Of a stretch of 64,000 bases of DNA, positions 62,081 through 64,000 are shown one piece after another. The notes beneath the pieces are model-generated. The model searched no databases and was not told the DNA's origin. It worked only from the letters and a program-made list of their open reading frames with translations. Each line of letters opens with the position of its first letter. Within the stretch, counting starts at the first letter, position 1. This DNA comes from Comamonadaceae bacterium ALPHA2B. Lineage in GTDB: Bacteria > Pseudomonadota > Gammaproteobacteria > Burkholderiales > Burkholderiaceae_C. The stretch lies in the NCBI GenBank assembly GCA_005503065.1, contig SCOE01000028.1, forward strand, positions 1 through 64,000. Reading direction: 5' to 3'. A program made the translations under genes and the position numbers.

Positions 62081-63630
62081 GCTCCACAAATCAGCCAAAG
62101 CCCCGTCGGGGGCAGATGCTCGTCATTGCCTTGCTTGTCGCCATCGGCGTCGTTGGCGGCGTAGTCATCATGACAAAGTCTGACGGCAAGAAGTCGGGTT
62201 CGGCGACCAGTCAAGCCGAGTCAGGCAAAAAGGGCGAGGATGGCCATGGGCACGGCACGGAAGGTGATACCGGCCACGCTGAGGAGCCCGTAGCCAAGGG
62301 CCCCAATGGCGGCGACATCTTCAAGGATGGTGACTTCTCGGTCGAGCTGCTGTTGTCTGAAGAGGGCGGCGAGCCACGCTTCAAGGCGTGGACCTATGAA
62401 AAGGACAAGCCGGCTGTACCTGCAGGCGCGAAGATGACCGTCTCCCTGTCACGTCCCAACGGCGACAAGAAGACGTTGAACTTCACGCAGTCGAATGGGG
62501 TCTGGAGCAGTGCCGACGCAGTGGCTGAGCCGCACATCTTCGAGGCGACGGTCGAGGTGCAAACCTCCAACAACGCGTATCTCTTTGCGTTCAACAAGGA
62601 TGAAGGCAAGGTGACCATGACTGACGCGCAGGTCAAGTCTGCAGGCATCACGTTGGAGGCGAGTTCTGCTGCCAGCATTCGCAGCGGCCTGCAATTTCCT
62701 GGTGAGATCCGGTTCAATGAGGACCGTACGGCCCATATCGTGCCGCGAGTGCAGGGTGTTGTCGACAGCGTGAGTGCGAACCTTGGACAACTGGTGAAGC
62801 AGGGGCAGGTCCTGGCGGTCATCTCCAGTACGGTCGTGTCGGCCGGGCGTGCGGAGCTCCAGTCCGCGGTGGAGCGCCGGCAGCTTGCGAGGACCACCTA
62901 TGAGCGAGAGAAGAAGCTCTTCGAGGAGCGCATCTCGCCTGAGCAGGACGTTCTGGCTGCGCAGCAGGCGCTGCGCGAGGCAGAGATTGCCGCGGCGAAT
63001 GCAAACCAGAAGTTGCTTGCTTTGGGAGCAACGCCGAACAGCGGGTCCTTGGGCCGGTTCGAACTGCGGGCCCCGTTTGATGGCATCGTCGTAGAGAAGC
63101 ACATTGCACTCGGTGAGTCTGTGCGCGAGGATGCCCAAGTCTTTACGATTTCGGATCTTTCATCTGTTTGGGCTGAGATGAGCGTCCCTGCCCGCGACCT
63201 GCCCAGGGTGCGTGTGGGCGAAAAGGTGCTGGTGCGCTCCGGCGCGTTTGATGCCACCGCCAACGGGACCGTCGCCTACGTGGGATCGCTGATCGGCGAG
63301 CAGACGCGCACAGCACGTGCGCGCGTGACTTTGCCGAACCCACAGGGCGCTTGGCGGCCGGGACTCTTCGTCAACGTCGAAGTCGTCGCCGAAGAGGCGA
63401 CGGTGCCTGTGTCGGTTGCATCGACGGCGATTCAGACACTCGAGGACAAGCCCGTTGTCTTCCTCAAGGTGCCTGGCGGATTCGTTCCGCAGCCTGTGCA
63501 GTTGGGGAGAACCGACGGCAAGCGCGTTGAGATCATCGAGGGCCTGAAGGCTGGGAGCAGCTATGCAGCTGCGGGAAGCTTCGTCGTCAAGTCCGAACAG
63601 GGCAAGGGCTCTGCAACCCACGGCCACTGA
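62077..63630 (+). CDS. czcB: CzcB-like periplasmic adaptor
   Basis: This 517-residue membrane-fusion protein has an N-terminal membrane anchor (MLVIALLVAIGVVGGVVIM) followed by a His-rich stretch (GHGHGTEGDTGHAE), likely metal-binding. An extra N-terminal domain follows, as in CzcB, then the lipoyl/hairpin region (GVVDSVSANLGQLVKQGQVLAVISS...LRAPFDGIVVEKHIALGE) and the beta-barrel. It joins CzcC and CzcA. ATG overlaps the czcC stop (ATGA). Confidence 0.93.
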   Translation: MSSTNQPKPRRGQMLVIALLVAIGVVGGVVIMTKSDGKKSGSATSQAESGKKGEDGHGHGTEGDTGHAEEPVAKGPNGGDIFKDGDFSVELLLSEEGGEPRFKAWTYEKDKPAVPAGAKMTVSLSRPNGDKKTLNFTQSNGVWSSADAVAEPHIFEATVEVQTSNNAYLFAFNKDEGKVTMTDAQVKSAGITLEASSAASIRSGLQFPGEIRFNEDRTAHIVPRVQGVVDSVSANLGQLVKQGQVLAVISSTVVSAGRAELQSAVERRQLARTTYEREKKLFEERISPEQDVLAAQQALREAEIAAANANQKLLALGATPNSGSLGRFELRAPFDGIVVEKHIALGESVREDAQVFTISDLSSVWAEMSVPARDLPRVRVGEKVLVRSGAFDATANGTVAYVGSLIGEQTRTARARVTLPNPQGAWRPGLFVNVEVVAEEATVPVSVASTAIQTLEDKPVVFLKVPGGFVPQPVQLGRTDGKRVEIIEGLKAGSSYAAAGSFVVKSEQGKGSATHGH

Positions 63631-63646
63631 ATCGGACTGCGCGAAC

Positions 63647-64000
63647 ATGTTTGAACGAATCATTCGCTTTGCCATCGAGCAGCGATGGATGGTCCTGCTC
63701 GCCGTCCTGGGGATGGCGGGCCTGGGCATCTACAACTACCAGAAGCTGCCGATCGACGCCGTGCCGGACATCACCAATGTCCAAGTGCAGATCAACACGT
63801 CAGCGCCGGGCTACTCGCCGCTGGAAACCGAGCAGCGTGTCACCTTTCCGATCGAAACGGTGATGGCTGGCCTTCCGGGTCTGCAGGAGACCCGTTCGCT
63901 GTCCCGCTATGGTTTGTCCCAGGTCACCGTGATTTTCCGCGACGGCACCGATGTCTACTTCGCTCGGCAGCTCGTCAATGAGCGACTGCAGACCACGAAA
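63647..64000 (+). CDS. czcA: CzcA-like RND efflux pump, 5' part
   Basis: The first 118 residues of a heavy-metal RND transporter: MFERIIRFAIEQRWMVLLAVLGMAGLGIYNYQKLPIDAVPDITNVQVQI, then APGYSPLETEQRVTFPIETVMAGLPGLQETRSLSRYGLSQVTVIF. This is the conserved N-terminal membrane segment and start of the pore domain of CzcA/CusA-type pumps. The rest lies beyond the window end. Confidence 0.93.
   Translation, partial: MFERIIRFAIEQRWMVLLAVLGMAGLGIYNYQKLPIDAVPDITNVQVQINTSAPGYSPLETEQRVTFPIETVMAGLPGLQETRSLSRYGLSQVTVIFRDGTDVYFARQLVNERLQTTK

Overview
The window is GC-rich plasmid or integrative-element DNA, most likely from a Burkholderiales (Comamonadaceae-like) betaproteobacterium. This rests on codon and GC bias, the P-type VirB/VirD4 transfer system, the DUF932/DUF2958/RadC accessory block and the czc-type metal resistance genes. 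No rRNA, tRNA or CRISPR array was seen. An iteron-type replication initiator and two complete ParA/ParB systems point to a large plasmid (or a cointegrate of two plasmids) rather than ordinary chromosome.

Layout. 1-4.7 kb: an IS21-type end that has cut off the front of dnaE2, a NinX/DUF2591 gene, a frameshifted XRE regulator and an unusual tyrosine recombinase whose start codon lies in a 16-bp inverted repeat. 4.7-7.05 kb (minus strand): parA-parB, a small membrane protein and a KorA/TrfB-like repressor. 7.3-19.7 kb: a complete conjugation operon in the order coiled-coil protein, unknown gene, virB2, B3, B4, B5, small protein, B6, B7, B8, B9, B10, B11, virD4. 19.7-24.1 kb: an LPD7 protein, a PLD-family nuclease, TraX and an antitoxin/zeta-like pair. 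24.2-25.5 kb: two unknown genes diverging from a LexA-type box. 25.6-27.4 kb: a MOBP-type relaxase, its accessory protein and a putative oriT with an IncP-like nic sequence.

27.5-38.2 kb is an accessory block dominated by minus-strand genes: a large ParB-like protein, DUF932, DUF2958 and RadC. The last three have related structured 5' leaders that resemble the radC RNA motif. Plus-strand genes of mostly unknown function lie between them, and a decayed IS110-type element is present. 37.1-37.45 kb carries three hairpins with unlike stems but shared inner motifs. 38.7-41.8 kb is wreckage: a yhcG (DUF1016) nuclease gene split cleanly by an IS5/IS427-type element and joined to a truncated DUF3701 integrase. 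42-47.6 kb is a second maintenance module: a NYN nuclease, parB and parA with five identical-type parS palindromes, five iterons and a Rep_3 initiator.

47.6-64 kb: a LysR remnant, a hybrid histidine kinase, a lipid/envelope modification group (DUF6328, GT2, ArnT-like GT39, PAP2 phosphatase), an Rrf2 regulator, a TonB-dependent siderophore receptor, a Fur-type winged-helix protein, czcD, czcC, czcB and the start of czcA. Copies of one operator-like box (ATTAC-N6-TGTAAT type) lie at a near-constant distance upstream of plausible -10 elements of several of these transcription units. This suggests a single metal- or envelope-stress response regulator ties them together.
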